This document shows, one piece after another, positions 17,589 to 27,916 of a stretch of DNA of 64,000 bases. Made by a program: the position numbers and the translations under genes. The notes under the pieces are model-generated. The model had not been told where the DNA came from, made no database searches, and worked only from the letters and a program-made list of their open reading frames with translations. Position 1 is the first letter of the stretch; the number at the start of each line of letters is the position of its first letter. Source of the stretch: Myxococcales bacterium. GTDB taxonomy: Bacteria; Myxococcota_A; Polyangia; Nannocystales; Nannocystaceae. The stretch covers positions 1-64,000 of the forward strand of contig JAAZXR010000007.1 in NCBI GenBank assembly GCA_014240065.1, given 5' to 3'.

Positions 17589-18809
17589 CTAGGGTGCCGC
17601 CAGTTCCGAACGCCACGAGAGCTGGGTGCCCGACGGCTTGAGATTTGTGGCAAATAAGAGCCGAGGCGGTGAACCCTCAGCGGGCTTCGCCACAGCTTGG
17701 AACTTCTTGATCAGCACCTTGAGCTCGGGGTCTTCCCCGTACGGGATAAGCGACCGCATGATCTTGAGCCTCGCGAGCGAGCCCTGGGCGAGGGCGTCTG
17801 CGGATGGCACGGGTCCCACGCGGTGGTTGGTGTGTGCCGCGACCGCGCTCCTCTTAAACGCCCCCAAGATCCTCCCGCCAGCGGAGGACACCTCGATCGA
17901 CAGCGCGCTTTGAGAGTCCGCGATGAAGAAACTCGTCCCGAAGGTCGGCCTCCAGTCATTCGCCGACGCCGACGCGCCGTGGTGGTCCTTGGCCTTGAGA
18001 ATCTGACGGAACATCTGGTTGGACAGCATCCCGTCCGCGACGAATTGACCGTCGAACAGCGGCTGACGGACGCACGCCAGCCCCCCTCGGTTAATGCCAA
18101 AACAGCCGAGCGTCCCGGGCCTCCCCAGCAGCAGCATCGGCGTCTCGACCAGGTCCCCCACGTGATCGATCAACGTGAGCGGACCGGCGCTGTCCATGCG
18201 GAAGAGCAGGCGAGTCACCCGACCGGTGAGGTTGGGAATCGCCAGGACATCGCTCGCCAACCAAGTGTCAATCCGCGCGCGCGCGACCGCCACATCGAGC
18301 GCCGGGAGGAGGTCCTCTTCGAGCGCGTATGCCAGATGGGCGGCCTCATCGACGCCGGCCTCCGCCGCGATCCCTTGGAGCTCTTGAAGCGCCGGCGGGG
18401 CGTCACGCCCGAGCCGCTTCGCGACCGAATCAACCGCTGCCGACCAGCGAGCGGATCCCTCCGGGGTCGCACGCAACGCCGCCGTCGCTTGCATAAAGCT
18501 GCTCACGCATCCGGCGATCAAGTCGCGATGAGCGGCGCCGTGGGCCTGCCCACGCGCCCGCGCTGCTCCCCGCACCTCCAAGCGCTCGAGCCGGTCGCCA
18601 GACCCCGCTTCTCGCGCGGCATCCGGGGCGGAGGGCGCGGCATCATCGACCGAAGGCGCGGCCTGATCGGCCGAGGGCGCCGCCCGCTCGGCGGAGCGCG
18701 CCTCACCACCTCCGCCGGTGCGGTTCGCGTTGCCGCGGCAGCCCAGCCACGCAGGTGCCATGAGCCCCACGGCTCCTCCAGTGATCCAGCTCCTTCTCGA
18801 ATGGGACAT
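17589..18809 (-). CDS. Tat/lipobox-exported C45 (acyl-CoA:6-APA acyltransferase-like) protein without its nucleophile
   Basis: 406 residues from the ATG at 18809. The leader SHSRRSWITGG...WLGC combines a twin-arginine motif with a lipobox. A low-complexity Ala/Ser/Asp linker follows. The rest resembles the C45/AAT family: ARGQAHGAAHRD, LQELQGIAAEAGVDEAAHL, PGTLGCFGINRGGLAC, SFFIADSQSALSIEV and AHTNHRV. Active members are Ntn hydrolases that self-cleave before a Cys (normally Gly-Cys-Thr). At the equivalent place this protein has GRVTRLLF, with Val where the Cys should be, so it should not self-process. It may be a binding protein or a decayed enzyme. A TACCCT hexamer lies 9 bp upstream of the chosen start. 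The family assignment is by motif order and needs a profile search. Confidence 0.65.
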   Translation of the reverse strand: MSHSRRSWITGGAVGLMAPAWLGCRGNANRTGGGGEARSAERAAPSADQAAPSVDDAAPSAPDAAREAGSGDRLERLEVRGAARARGQAHGAAHRDLIAGCVSSFMQATAALRATPEGSARWSAAVDSVAKRLGRDAPPALQELQGIAAEAGVDEAAHLAYALEEDLLPALDVAVARARIDTWLASDVLAIPNLTGRVTRLLFRMDSAGPLTLIDHVGDLVETPMLLLGRPGTLGCFGINRGGLACVRQPLFDGQFVADGMLSNQMFRQILKAKDHHGASASANDWRPTFGTSFFIADSQSALSIEVSSAGGRILGAFKRSAVAAHTNHRVGPVPSADALAQGSLARLKIMRSLIPYGEDPELKVLIKKFQAVAKPAEGSPPRLLFATNLKPSGTQLSWRSELAAP

Positions 18810-18907
18810 CGGTCCCAGAGGGTACCGCAAAGCGAGTCGGTTCATCCATGACATCTCCGGCCACGGCGTGGCGCCTGCGCGGTCCGGCGTGCGACGGCGA
18901 GGGCCTG

Positions 18908-21385
<2,478 letters not shown>

Positions 21386-21419
21386 GGGTAAAAGATAGGG
21401 CTCGTCGCCCCTCAATCTG

Positions 21420-21448
21420 ACGCTAGCACCAGCCCCCAAAGCGGTCAA
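21420..21448 (-). promoter_or_regulatory. Promoter of lon
   Basis: On the minus strand: -35 TTGACC (21443-21448), a 17-bp spacer, -10 TAGCGT (21420-21425) within TGCTAGCGT. The ATG at 21385 lies 34 bp after the hexamer, so unlike many neighbours lon should have a short leader of about 28 nt. Confidence 0.6.
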
Positions 21449-21486
21449 ACAAGCAACCCTCCCCTAAAGCACTACCAAGGGACGAT

Positions 21487-22836
21487 TTAGCGGGAGGTGT
21501 TGGGGTGAACGCTACTCGAAGCCACGTCTGATTCGCCGCGCCCGGACGCCACCCCGGTCGCATCCCCCGCCAGCGGCTCCACGGGGGAGCCGGCGGGTGT
21601 GGGTGCGTGGCGAACGCCCTCGCCCGCCGGTTCGACGAACCACCGCCACAAGCGCGCGACAGCCCCGCCCACCAACATGAGCCAGGGGAGCTCGGGATAG
21701 GTAGAGCATCCGCACCCGACGATGAGCAATTCCAACAATGGGACGCCCTCGAGCCGCGACGGCAGGCGCAGGTCGAGCCGACGCAGCAGACTCACGGCCT
21801 GCGGGAGTTCGAGCGCCGCCCGCGGCGCTCCGCGGAGCAAAGAGCGCGTCCAAAGCAGCGGCAAGCTCACGCCCACCACCCCTGCGGCGAGCACGACCAC
21901 GCTCGCCACCGGGCTCCGCGTCTCGGTCGCGACCAACCAATACGTCAAGCCCGCCGCGAGCACCGCGTGACCGATCGGGCGAATCGCCCGCGTGAGCATG
22001 CGCCCGGGTGCGAGGTGCCCACCCACCCGGCGCTTGGTGGCGCCCGGGTTCGGTGGAGCGAGGCGAGCGAGCGGCGCCACCAAGCGCGCGCATTCAACCC
22101 CGACAAAGAGCGCCACGCACGCGAGCGCCAGCCCCAGCCAATGCTGGAGGAGCGCGAGCGGACCCGCCGCCAACACCACGCCAACCGCCGCGAGCTCGAA
22201 GCGGGCCACGTGGACGCGCCACCTCGTCAGCCACCTCAAGACCCGCCGCTCCACCTGATCCTCCCACGAAGAGCAGCGCCGCGCCGTGATCCCCTCTTCG
22301 CGCAGCACGAGCCGCTCCGCGCGCGCCCGGTCCTTGGTGCGCACCATCCGTACGACGTCGTCCGCGTGGTGGCCCTCCGGAAGATCCAGCAGCTCGGCCA
22401 GCGGGAGCAGCGCCGGGACCTGGCCCACGTCCCCCGCGAACCACGCCGCGGGGCGACCGATGCCATCATCCACTGAAAATTCGTCGCCCTCCGGCAGCGG
22501 ATGCGCCGCCATCTGCTCGAGCAGCGCCCTCGCGATCACTGTGCCTTCGTAGACGACGAGCCCCGGGCCGCGCAGCTCCGCGCCGGGCGCCATGCTCACA
22601 GCCCCTTCGAGCGCCGCGTCCACCGACGAGGTGACCACCAGGCGCGCGAAGCCTGCGTCCGCGGCGCTGCGCCACATCCGCTCCCTCACGTCGCGCCCGA
22701 GCAAGCCACGATCAAAGCGCACGCGCGCCTCCGGATCCCGCAACATGATCAAACTCAGCGCCGGCGTCCCGTCGGAGACGACCCGATCCGACGACGGGCG
22801 GTCGGCGTCCGTCGTCGGGTCGTTCGCGTCGCTCAC
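21487..22836 (-). CDS. Hypothetical membrane protein with soluble N-terminal domain
   Basis: About 449 residues from a GTG at 22836; a TTG at 22884 would add 16. The GTG is preferred because a promoter-like TTGGGT, 17 bp, TACGAT lies 7 bp upstream of it. The N-terminal ~185 residues form a soluble alpha/beta domain (RLVVTSSVDAALEG, GLVVYEGTVIARALLEQM, GIGRPAAWFAGDVGQVP). The C-terminal half has at least four hydrophobic helices (around FELAAVGVVLAAGPLALL, LALACVALFVGVE, HAVLAAGLTYWLV, VASVVVLAAGVVGVSLPLL). The layout recalls fused nucleotidyltransferase/CDP-alcohol phosphatidyltransferases, but I cannot find the catalytic aspartates of either family, so this is only a shape resemblance. It lies just upstream of lon. 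Confidence 0.6.
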   Translation of the reverse strand: MSDANDPTTDADRPSSDRVVSDGTPALSLIMLRDPEARVRFDRGLLGRDVRERMWRSAADAGFARLVVTSSVDAALEGAVSMAPGAELRGPGLVVYEGTVIARALLEQMAAHPLPEGDEFSVDDGIGRPAAWFAGDVGQVPALLPLAELLDLPEGHHADDVVRMVRTKDRARAERLVLREEGITARRCSSWEDQVERRVLRWLTRWRVHVARFELAAVGVVLAAGPLALLQHWLGLALACVALFVGVECARLVAPLARLAPPNPGATKRRVGGHLAPGRMLTRAIRPIGHAVLAAGLTYWLVATETRSPVASVVVLAAGVVGVSLPLLWTRSLLRGAPRAALELPQAVSLLRRLDLRLPSRLEGVPLLELLIVGCGCSTYPELPWLMLVGGAVARLWRWFVEPAGEGVRHAPTPAGSPVEPLAGDATGVASGRGESDVASSSVHPNTSR

Positions 22837-22843
22837 GTCGCAG

Positions 22844-22872
22844 ATCGTAGCAGCCTCCCCCGTCGGACCCAA
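22844..22872 (-). promoter_or_regulatory. Promoter of the hypothetical membrane protein gene
   Basis: On the minus strand: TTGGGT (22867-22872), 17 bp, TACGAT (22844-22849) within TGCTACGAT, then 7 bp to the GTG at 22836. It supports that GTG as the start rather than the longer frame. Confidence 0.5.
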
Positions 22873-22905
22873 CTCCTCATCCAAGCCCTCCGCCGTCGCG
22901 CACGC

Positions 22906-23580
22906 CTACGCGAGGCCCGCGAGCTCGTCGAGGTCGAGCGCGTCTAGACCCGAGACCACCATGTGGGCCTGTGACTGGTCTTGATGCCCGGCGTGCGACT
23001 CGGGGAGGTTGGCGGCGCTCGTCGCCACCACGAACATCCCGGCGGCGCGCCCGCTCGCGATGCCGGCGGTGCTGTCCTCGAAGACGACACATCGCGCCGC
23101 ATCCACGTTCAGACGGTTCGCCGCGCTGGCGTAGCCCTCGGGGTTTGGCTTGCCGCAGCGGACGTCCTCTGCGCCCATGTAGAATTGAAGCTCGTCTTCA
23201 AAGCCGAGCAGCGTGAGCGCGTACGCGATCTCGCCCCTCGACGAGCCGCTCACGATGGCCATGGGGATCTGCGCGGCCGCCCCCCACGCCACGAGCGCGC
23301 GCGCGCCGGGTAATACGTTGATGCGATGCCCGTCCTCCACCATCTGCGGTTTCTGAGCGATAGAGCCGCGCTGAAGGTCCTCGAGGCTCATGCCGAGGCG
23401 GGTCGCCACCTGCAAATGCGCGAAGATGTCTTGCCACGCGTGCCCCACGATGAACGCGCGCTCCGAGTCCGTGAGTTCAAGCCCCCGCTTGGCGAGAAAC
23501 CGAACGATGGACTCGGTGTGAAACGTCTCGCTGTCCACCAAGGTGCCATCGAGATCCAAGAGCAAGGCGGCCGGCGTCAT
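22906..23580 (-). CDS. HAD-superfamily phosphatase (beta-phosphoglucomutase-like)
   Basis: 224 residues from the ATG at 23580, with GAGG next to it; a longer frame to 23616 adds 12 residues. All four HAD motifs are present: LLDLDGTLVDSE (nucleophile and acid Asp), IVSGSS, the Lys in CGKPNPEGY and VVFEDSTAGI. A helical cap follows motif I (RFLAKRGLELTDSERAFIVG), as in the beta-phosphoglucomutase/phosphoglycolate phosphatase subgroup. It should dephosphorylate or isomerise a small phosphorylated metabolite in the cytoplasm. The substrate cannot be inferred. It lies downstream of, and on the same strand as, the ECF-sigma cassette, with a 107-bp gap. Confidence 0.9.
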   Translation of the reverse strand: MTPAALLLDLDGTLVDSETFHTESIVRFLAKRGLELTDSERAFIVGHAWQDIFAHLQVATRLGMSLEDLQRGSIAQKPQMVEDGHRINVLPGARALVAWGAAAQIPMAIVSGSSRGEIAYALTLLGFEDELQFYMGAEDVRCGKPNPEGYASAANRLNVDAARCVVFEDSTAGIASGRAAGMFVVATSAANLPESHAGHQDQSQAHMVVSGLDALDLDELAGLA

Positions 23581-23687
23581 CCTCACGTTGTCGCACGCGC
23601 GGCCGCTGATCCTCAACCTTGGAATGAAATTCGTCGGCGGCGCGCCGGCAGCGTGCGTCGACTTGGGCCCGAGGCGCTACCTCGACG

Positions 23688-24401
23688 TCACGGGACCTCG
23701 GGATCTCCGCAGACATCACAGGCCGCGGCGGCGCGCTCGCAATCCTCGCCGGCCCTCGTACAAAGATCCTGGTAGTTTTGTTCGCCGCTGTGCTCGTCGG
23801 CCAACTGACAGATGCGTCGCTGTAGCCCACACACCGCCTCTGTGAGGGCGCAGATGCTGGTGCAGGTCGGATTCATCGCCGCGTCCGCCGCGTCCTCCTC
23901 GGCGGCGGCCTCCGCCGCGACCGTCTGCGGGTTCGCCGTCGGCGCGGGCTCCGCCGGGGGCGGTGAGGCGAACGACGCGTCGTCCGCTCTCGCGCCTGCC
24001 GCCGAGCTCTCGGACGAGGCCGCCGAGCTCCGCTTGACCCGTGGTCGCCGGCTGCGAGATGCGCGGGGCGACTCCACCGACTCTGCGACGCTCGGGGCGT
24101 CCTCGTCCGACGCGAATTCGGACTCCACGGCCCGGGCCTCCGTGGGCGCGACGCCGTCGCGCGTGGCCACGACGGGGGCGTTGTCACCGATCCCCAGCGC
24201 CACCATTTGGCTCTCGTAAGCCGCGAGGCGGTCTTGGAGCGCCTCGATGCTCGGGTGCGCCTCCGCGACCGTCTCCGCGCCGCTCTGGGGGAAATCCGAG
24301 GCCGCGAAGGTGCGATCGGACACCGATTCCTTCGCGCAGGAGACAAAACCGACCGAGGCCACGGCCGCGGCCCACACAATTCGACGATAACCAACGATCA
24401 T
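23688..24401 (-). CDS. Lipoprotein with Cys-rich C-terminal domain (ECF-sigma cassette)
   Basis: 237 residues. The leader MIVGYRRIVWAAAVASVGFVSC ends in a lipobox. A coiled-coil-like segment (PSIEALQDRLAAYESQMVAL) is followed by a long Ala/Ser/Glu-rich disordered linker. The C-terminal ~60 residues contain ten cysteines (CTSICALTEAVCGLQRRICQ ... CTRAGEDCERAAAACDVCG), probably disulfide-bonded outside the cytoplasm. No known family was recognised. It is the last gene of the ECF-sigma cassette, and its ATG overlaps the upstream stop by 4 bp (ATGA). It is a candidate output or sensor of that system; this is inference from position. Confidence 0.7.
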   Translation of the reverse strand: MIVGYRRIVWAAAVASVGFVSCAKESVSDRTFAASDFPQSGAETVAEAHPSIEALQDRLAAYESQMVALGIGDNAPVVATRDGVAPTEARAVESEFASDEDAPSVAESVESPRASRSRRPRVKRSSAASSESSAAGARADDASFASPPPAEPAPTANPQTVAAEAAAEEDAADAAMNPTCTSICALTEAVCGLQRRICQLADEHSGEQNYQDLCTRAGEDCERAAAACDVCGDPEVP

Positions 24402-24943
24402 GGCTGCTCCTTGATTAACGCGTCGAGTAGCAAACGATTCATTTCCAGGGCGATCTCATAGCTCTCCAGCGCCGCCGCGTCGCGGTCGGCGCGCTCCAAA
24501 AGCTCGCCTTGGAGCCCGGCCAAGCGCGCGGTGAAGGCGTTGGGGGCGAGCGCGCCGTCGTCGTCGAGGCGACGTTCGGTCCGCGCGAGCAGAGCATCGA
24601 ACCCCGTGGGCACCGCCTCCGTTTGATCGAGCTCCAGCCGAATGAGCCGGCCGACGACATCGTGGCGCATCCACACCGCGGCCTCTCCAGCGCGCGCTTG
24701 AGAGGGCCACGTTCCATCCGCCAGCTGTTCGAGCGCTCGAATGGCGCCGGCGTGATCTCCCGCCTTCACCAAGAGGTCCACCCGGCGGTGCTCTGTCTCC
24801 ACGAGCTGCGCGAGCGCCACGAGGGCGTCCCTGTCTTGAGGGGGCCGAGCGTCTCGTGCGTTCCCAGTCATCGTCCACGCCAACGCGATGCCCGCGACCA
24901 ACCCGCACGCGCACCCGCCGCTCCAACGCAAGAAGTTGTTCAT
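24398..24943 (-). CDS. Small membrane-anchored protein (ECF-sigma cassette)
   Basis: 181 residues from the ATG at 24943. One N-terminal membrane helix (FLRWSGGCACGLVAGIALAW) is followed by a helical extracytoplasmic domain (ALVALAQLVETEHRRVDLLV, HAGAIRALEQLADG, DAAALESYEIALEMNRLLLD) that reads like one or two TPR units. The ATG overlaps the stop of the anti-sigma-like gene by 4 bp, and its own stop overlaps the next ATG by 4 bp, so translation is coupled through the whole cassette. A longer frame to 25018 lies inside the upstream gene and is not supported. No family was recognised. Confidence 0.65.
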   Translation of the reverse strand: MNNFLRWSGGCACGLVAGIALAWTMTGNARDARPPQDRDALVALAQLVETEHRRVDLLVKAGDHAGAIRALEQLADGTWPSQARAGEAAVWMRHDVVGRLIRLELDQTEAVPTGFDALLARTERRLDDDGALAPNAFTARLAGLQGELLERADRDAAALESYEIALEMNRLLLDALIKEQP

Positions 24944-25557
24944 CGCCCACCTCCGCGTCCCGGCGTCGCGCTCGCGTCCCCATCCGGCAGGGTTCGCGCA
25001 CCCAAGGAAGCGAGCCACTCGTGTCGCGCTTCGGTGCGGGAATTGAGGACCGCGTCGCGCAAGGACGCCCTCGCGTCCCCCTCAAGCGCGGCAAATTGCA
25101 GCTCGTAAGGCTTCGCAGCCGGCGCGCCCTCCCGCGCAGGCGGCGTCGCCTCAGCGAACACACCGGGCGACGCCGAGGGCTCCTGCGCGGCGGACTCCGT
25201 CGCCGCGTGCTCGGCGTCTGCCGCGGTCGCAGCGACCGTCGCACGATCCCCCTCCCCCGGCCGCACGATCAACGCGACCGCGAGCCCGGCGCAGGCAGGC
25301 ACCGCCACCCACCGAACGAGGCGATGACGCCACCACGGCGTCGACGCGGGAGCGCTGGCCGCCCTCACCTGTCCGAGCACCTCCTCGAGCGCGTCCTCTC
25401 CGAGCGCCTCCGGGGCCCTCGCGTGACGCAGCAGGTGGAGCATCGCGAGATCGGCGTCGAGATCCCCGCGCTCGCCGGCGGCCTCCTGTCCGGCGGTCAA
25501 TTCCTGCTCCCAGCCGTCGTCGATGACGCCTCGTTGGGGTGGTGTTGGCTCGCTCAT
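24940..25557 (-). CDS. Putative anti-sigma factor (single-pass membrane protein)
   Basis: 205 residues. The acidic N-terminal half (DGWEQELTAGQEAAGERGDL, then ADLAMLHLLRHARAPEALGE) is cytoplasmic in size and charge; one membrane helix follows at about residues 84-102 (LVRWVAVPACAGLAVALIV). The outer part is Ala/Glu-rich and ends in a Gly/Arg tail. No HxxxCxxC zinc motif is visible, so it is not a classical ZAS anti-sigma factor. The call rests on topology and on its place 76 bp downstream of an ECF sigma gene. It is translationally coupled to the next gene by an ATGA overlap. Confidence 0.6.
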   Translation of the reverse strand: MSEPTPPQRGVIDDGWEQELTAGQEAAGERGDLDADLAMLHLLRHARAPEALGEDALEEVLGQVRAASAPASTPWWRHRLVRWVAVPACAGLAVALIVRPGEGDRATVAATAADAEHAATESAAQEPSASPGVFAEATPPAREGAPAAKPYELQFAALEGDARASLRDAVLNSRTEARHEWLASLGARTLPDGDASATPGRGGGR

Positions 25558-25633
25558 GGTCGCTCGCTCCCTCGCGCCTCACGGAACGCTGTCAAAGAGC
25601 CTGAGCTTACGGTCTTCCTGATGATTTTATGGA

Positions 25634-26257
25634 TCATGGGGTTGCTGCCTTGTGGGGGGGTGTTGGGGGGGATGCGTCATTTGCGGCGTGCTGCTCCCAC
25701 GCCTTTCGAAACGCTCGCACCGCGCGGTACATGAGCACGTCGAGCGCGCCGAGCGTGATCTCGAGGAGCGCCGCGCACTCGTCCCGGCTGCGATCCTCGA
25801 GGAGGCGCAGCCGGAGCACGCGGGCGTAGCGGGGGTTCATCTCCTCAAATCGCGCGTCGATCTGCGCGCGTAGGTCCGCCCGAAACAGCCGCTGCTGCAC
25901 GGTGTCGGCGTCGGGACCCGCGGCTGTCTCGAGATGCTCGAGGTACGCGCCGCGCAGCCGCTGCCGGCGACCCGAGGCGCGGAGTAGATCTCGCGCCTTG
26001 TTCTTCGCGGTGGTCTTGAGCCACGGCCAGATCCCCGCCTTGGTCCACGAGAACTTCCGCAGGGCCCCGTGGGCGGCGAGGAAGGTGTCTCTCAGGCAAT
26101 CTTGGGCGTCCGCCCGGTGCCCGAGCATGGGGACGAGGACCTGCGCGAAGATGGCGGGCGCGTAGTGTCGATACAGTCGTTCGAAGGCGCGGGTGTCGCC
26201 ACCCTGGGCGCGGGCGACCAGCCGTTTTTCGTCGTCGAGAAGTCGAGGCCGCGCCAC
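25634..26257 (-). CDS. ECF-type RNA polymerase sigma factor
   Basis: 207 residues from a GTG start. Region 2 (ARAQGGDTRAFERLYRHYAP, DAQDCLRDTFLAAHGALRKF, WLKTTAKNKARDLLR) and region 4 (RYARVLRLRLLEDRSRDECA, then ALLEITLGALDVLMYRAVRA) are clear and separated by a short linker, as in ECF sigma factors. The Pro-rich C-terminal tail is unusual but short. It heads a four-gene cassette with an anti-sigma-like membrane protein and two exported proteins. Its -10-like TACCCT ends 8 bp before the GTG and shares its TA with the -10 of the divergent pseudouridine synthase gene. It probably directs its own cassette in response to an envelope signal; that is inference. Confidence 0.88.
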   Translation of the reverse strand: MARPRLLDDEKRLVARAQGGDTRAFERLYRHYAPAIFAQVLVPMLGHRADAQDCLRDTFLAAHGALRKFSWTKAGIWPWLKTTAKNKARDLLRASGRRQRLRGAYLEHLETAAGPDADTVQQRLFRADLRAQIDARFEEMNPRYARVLRLRLLEDRSRDECAALLEITLGALDVLMYRAVRAFRKAWEQHAANDASPPTPPHKAATP

Positions 26258-26265
26258 CGTGACCC

Positions 26266-26275
26266 AGGGTACACT
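26266..26275. promoter_or_regulatory. Bidirectional -10 element between ECF sigma and pseudouridine synthase genes
   Basis: The ten bases agggtacact hold TACCCT on the minus strand (26266-26271) and TACACT on the plus strand (26270-26275), sharing the central TA. Each hexamer ends 8 bp before the GTG of its gene (26257 minus, 26284 plus). The whole intergenic space is 26 bp. No clear -35 is visible on either side. Confidence 0.55.
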
Positions 26276-26283
26276 GAAGGTCG

Positions 26284-27048
26284 GTGCATCGTCTCGACCG
26301 CCTCGTGGCCCGAAATACGGGCGCCTCTCGCAAAACCGTCACGCGGTGGTGCAAGGGCGGCGCGCTCACGGATCGCGAGGGCGCGCCGCTCCGACCGGCA
26401 GACAAGGTGAACCCGGAAGACCTGCCCATGGAGGTGCTGCTCGATGGCGAGCCCCTCCCCCTCCGCGACGAGCTGCACCTGCTCTCGCACAAGCCAGTGG
26501 GGGTCATCACAGCGATGAAAGACGGCCTGCACCCCACCGCCTTCTCCCTCGTGGCCCACCACCCCCTCAGCGCCGAACTCCGGGCGGTGGGACGACTCGA
26601 CCTCGACTGCTCCGGCCTCTTGTTGTGGACCACCCACGGCCCCCTCGTGCATAAACTGACGCACCCGAAGTACAAGATTCAGCGGACCTACGAGGTCGCC
26701 CTCGCCCGCCCGCCGACACGCGCCGAGCCGCCCGCCACCCTCGAGGACGGCACCGTGCCCCACGTGGTGCGCTGGAGTCCCATGGACGCGGGCGATTGCC
26801 ACCCCGCCCTCGCCCGACCCGACGAGGCCGCCTGCTACGCCCGCATCTGCCTCGACGGCGGCGCGTACCATGAAGTGAAGAGGATCTTCGCGGCCATGGG
26901 CAGCCACGTGCTCGCCCTGGCGCGAACTCGCCACGCCCATATTGAGCTCCCGCACGATCTCGCGGCGGGCGAATCGATTTGCTTGCCCCGCCACGAACTT
27001 GAGCGAGCCTCCGCCCCGTCGGACGCTCCGAGCAGCGATCCCGCGTAG
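26284..27048 (+). CDS. rRNA pseudouridine synthase, RsuA/RluB/RluE/RluF family
   Basis: 254 residues from a GTG start. An N-terminal S4 RNA-binding domain (MHRLDRLVARNTGASRKTVTRW) is followed by the catalytic domain. GRLDLDCSGLLLW carries the catalytic Asp, and KLTHPKYKIQRTYEVAL is typical of the RsuA subfamily. It isomerises a specific uridine in ribosomal RNA to pseudouridine; which one (RsuA 16S or RluB/E/F 23S site) cannot be decided. The start is supported by a -10 hexamer 8 bp upstream. The C-terminal ~25 residues are a Ser/Pro-rich tail. It is divergent from the ECF sigma gene with only 26 bp between them. Confidence 0.88.
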   Translation: MHRLDRLVARNTGASRKTVTRWCKGGALTDREGAPLRPADKVNPEDLPMEVLLDGEPLPLRDELHLLSHKPVGVITAMKDGLHPTAFSLVAHHPLSAELRAVGRLDLDCSGLLLWTTHGPLVHKLTHPKYKIQRTYEVALARPPTRAEPPATLEDGTVPHVVRWSPMDAGDCHPALARPDEAACYARICLDGGAYHEVKRIFAAMGSHVLALARTRHAHIELPHDLAAGESICLPRHELERASAPSDAPSSDPA

Positions 27049-27352
27049 CGCTCCAAGCGACGATCCCCCGTCGCGCTCCTCCAGCGTCCACGAGGACCGC
27101 AACATGAACCGTCCACCGCCGAGACCTCGGGCCTCGGGGCACGGGATCTTGTGGCCCCGACGAACACCCATCGACCACCAGGATTAGTTTTATTAGTTAT
27201 TTTGTATGGTCCGGATCGACAAATGCGGCCCAAAACTGACCGGAATTGGTGCAAAAACAGGAGTTGCTAGTTCAAAATGCAGTATTTGCGACCTAAATAA
27301 GTAAAGCATCTCATATTTTACGCGATATATAATACACATAAAGGCCAGCCCA
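27049..27352. other. AT-rich intergenic region before the DUF4382-like lipoprotein
   Basis: About 300 bp with no gene. From 27180 to 27345 it is much richer in A and T than the rest of the window, with runs such as ttttattagttattttg. A consensus TATAAT lies at 27328-27333. The composition suggests a strongly regulated promoter or acquired DNA. Confidence 0.6.
27328..27333 (+). promoter_or_regulatory. Consensus -10 box of the DUF4382-like gene
   Basis: A perfect TATAAT stands 19 bp before the ATG at 27353, with AAAGG as ribosome site between them. No good -35 is seen at 16-18 bp, so an activator or alternative sigma factor may help. Confidence 0.5.
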
Positions 27353-27895
27353 ATGAACCAGCTCATTCAGAAACTTCTCCTCCTTGTCCTCCCCACCGTC
27401 TTCATGACCACGGGATGTGACCTTCACCTGCTCCCGGAGACCTACCAGGGCCAAGGAGAGCGGGCCGCCATCGTGACCGTGGAGATTGGCTCCCTCAACG
27501 CCGAGCTCTTGGACCCCGAGGTCGACAGCCTGGAGATTCAAATCCTCGACGTGCTCGCACACCGCGAGGCGAGCGACGAGTGGCTCATCCTCAACGAGGC
27601 TCCCATGGCCCTCACCATCACCCACAACGAGAACTCCACCATCGAGCTCTCCGAGGTGCCGCTCCCCGTCGGTGAGTACGACAGCATCATGCTCATCATC
27701 GCCCAAGCCCGCGCCGACGGCGAGGGTGGCTGGACCCAAATCCAACTCTCCACCGACGACATCGAGATTCAAGACCCGGTGCTCATCGACGCGGACGGGA
27801 AGCTCACCTTGTCCTTCGACATGGAGAACACCCTCGAAGGAACCTACAGCGAAGGCCTCATCATGAACCCCCAGGTGCTGGTCCAAACGAACTAG
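27353..27895 (+). CDS. DUF4382-like lipoprotein
   Basis: 180 residues. The leader MNQLIQKLLLLVLPTVFMTTGC ends in a lipobox. The mature part is a single acidic beta-sandwich domain (VTVEIGSLNAELLDPEVDS, LPVGEYDSIMLIIAQARADG, KLTLSFDMENTLEG) resembling DUF4382/carbohydrate-binding-like lipoproteins. Function is unknown; such proteins are thought to bind ligands at the cell surface. It has its own AT-rich promoter with a perfect TATAAT, a ribosome site (AAAGG) and a strong rho-independent terminator, so it is a single-gene unit that is probably highly expressed. Confidence 0.75.
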   Translation: MNQLIQKLLLLVLPTVFMTTGCDLHLLPETYQGQGERAAIVTVEIGSLNAELLDPEVDSLEIQILDVLAHREASDEWLILNEAPMALTITHNENSTIELSEVPLPVGEYDSIMLIIAQARADGEGGWTQIQLSTDDIEIQDPVLIDADGKLTLSFDMENTLEGTYSEGLIMNPQVLVQTN

Positions 27896-27916
27896 AGCTC
27901 ACTCTCTCCGACCACC

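Noticed and set aside
21487-22836. Annotation as CDP-alcohol phosphatidyltransferase
   Set aside because: The layout is similar, but the conserved DG...AR...D...D motif was not found.
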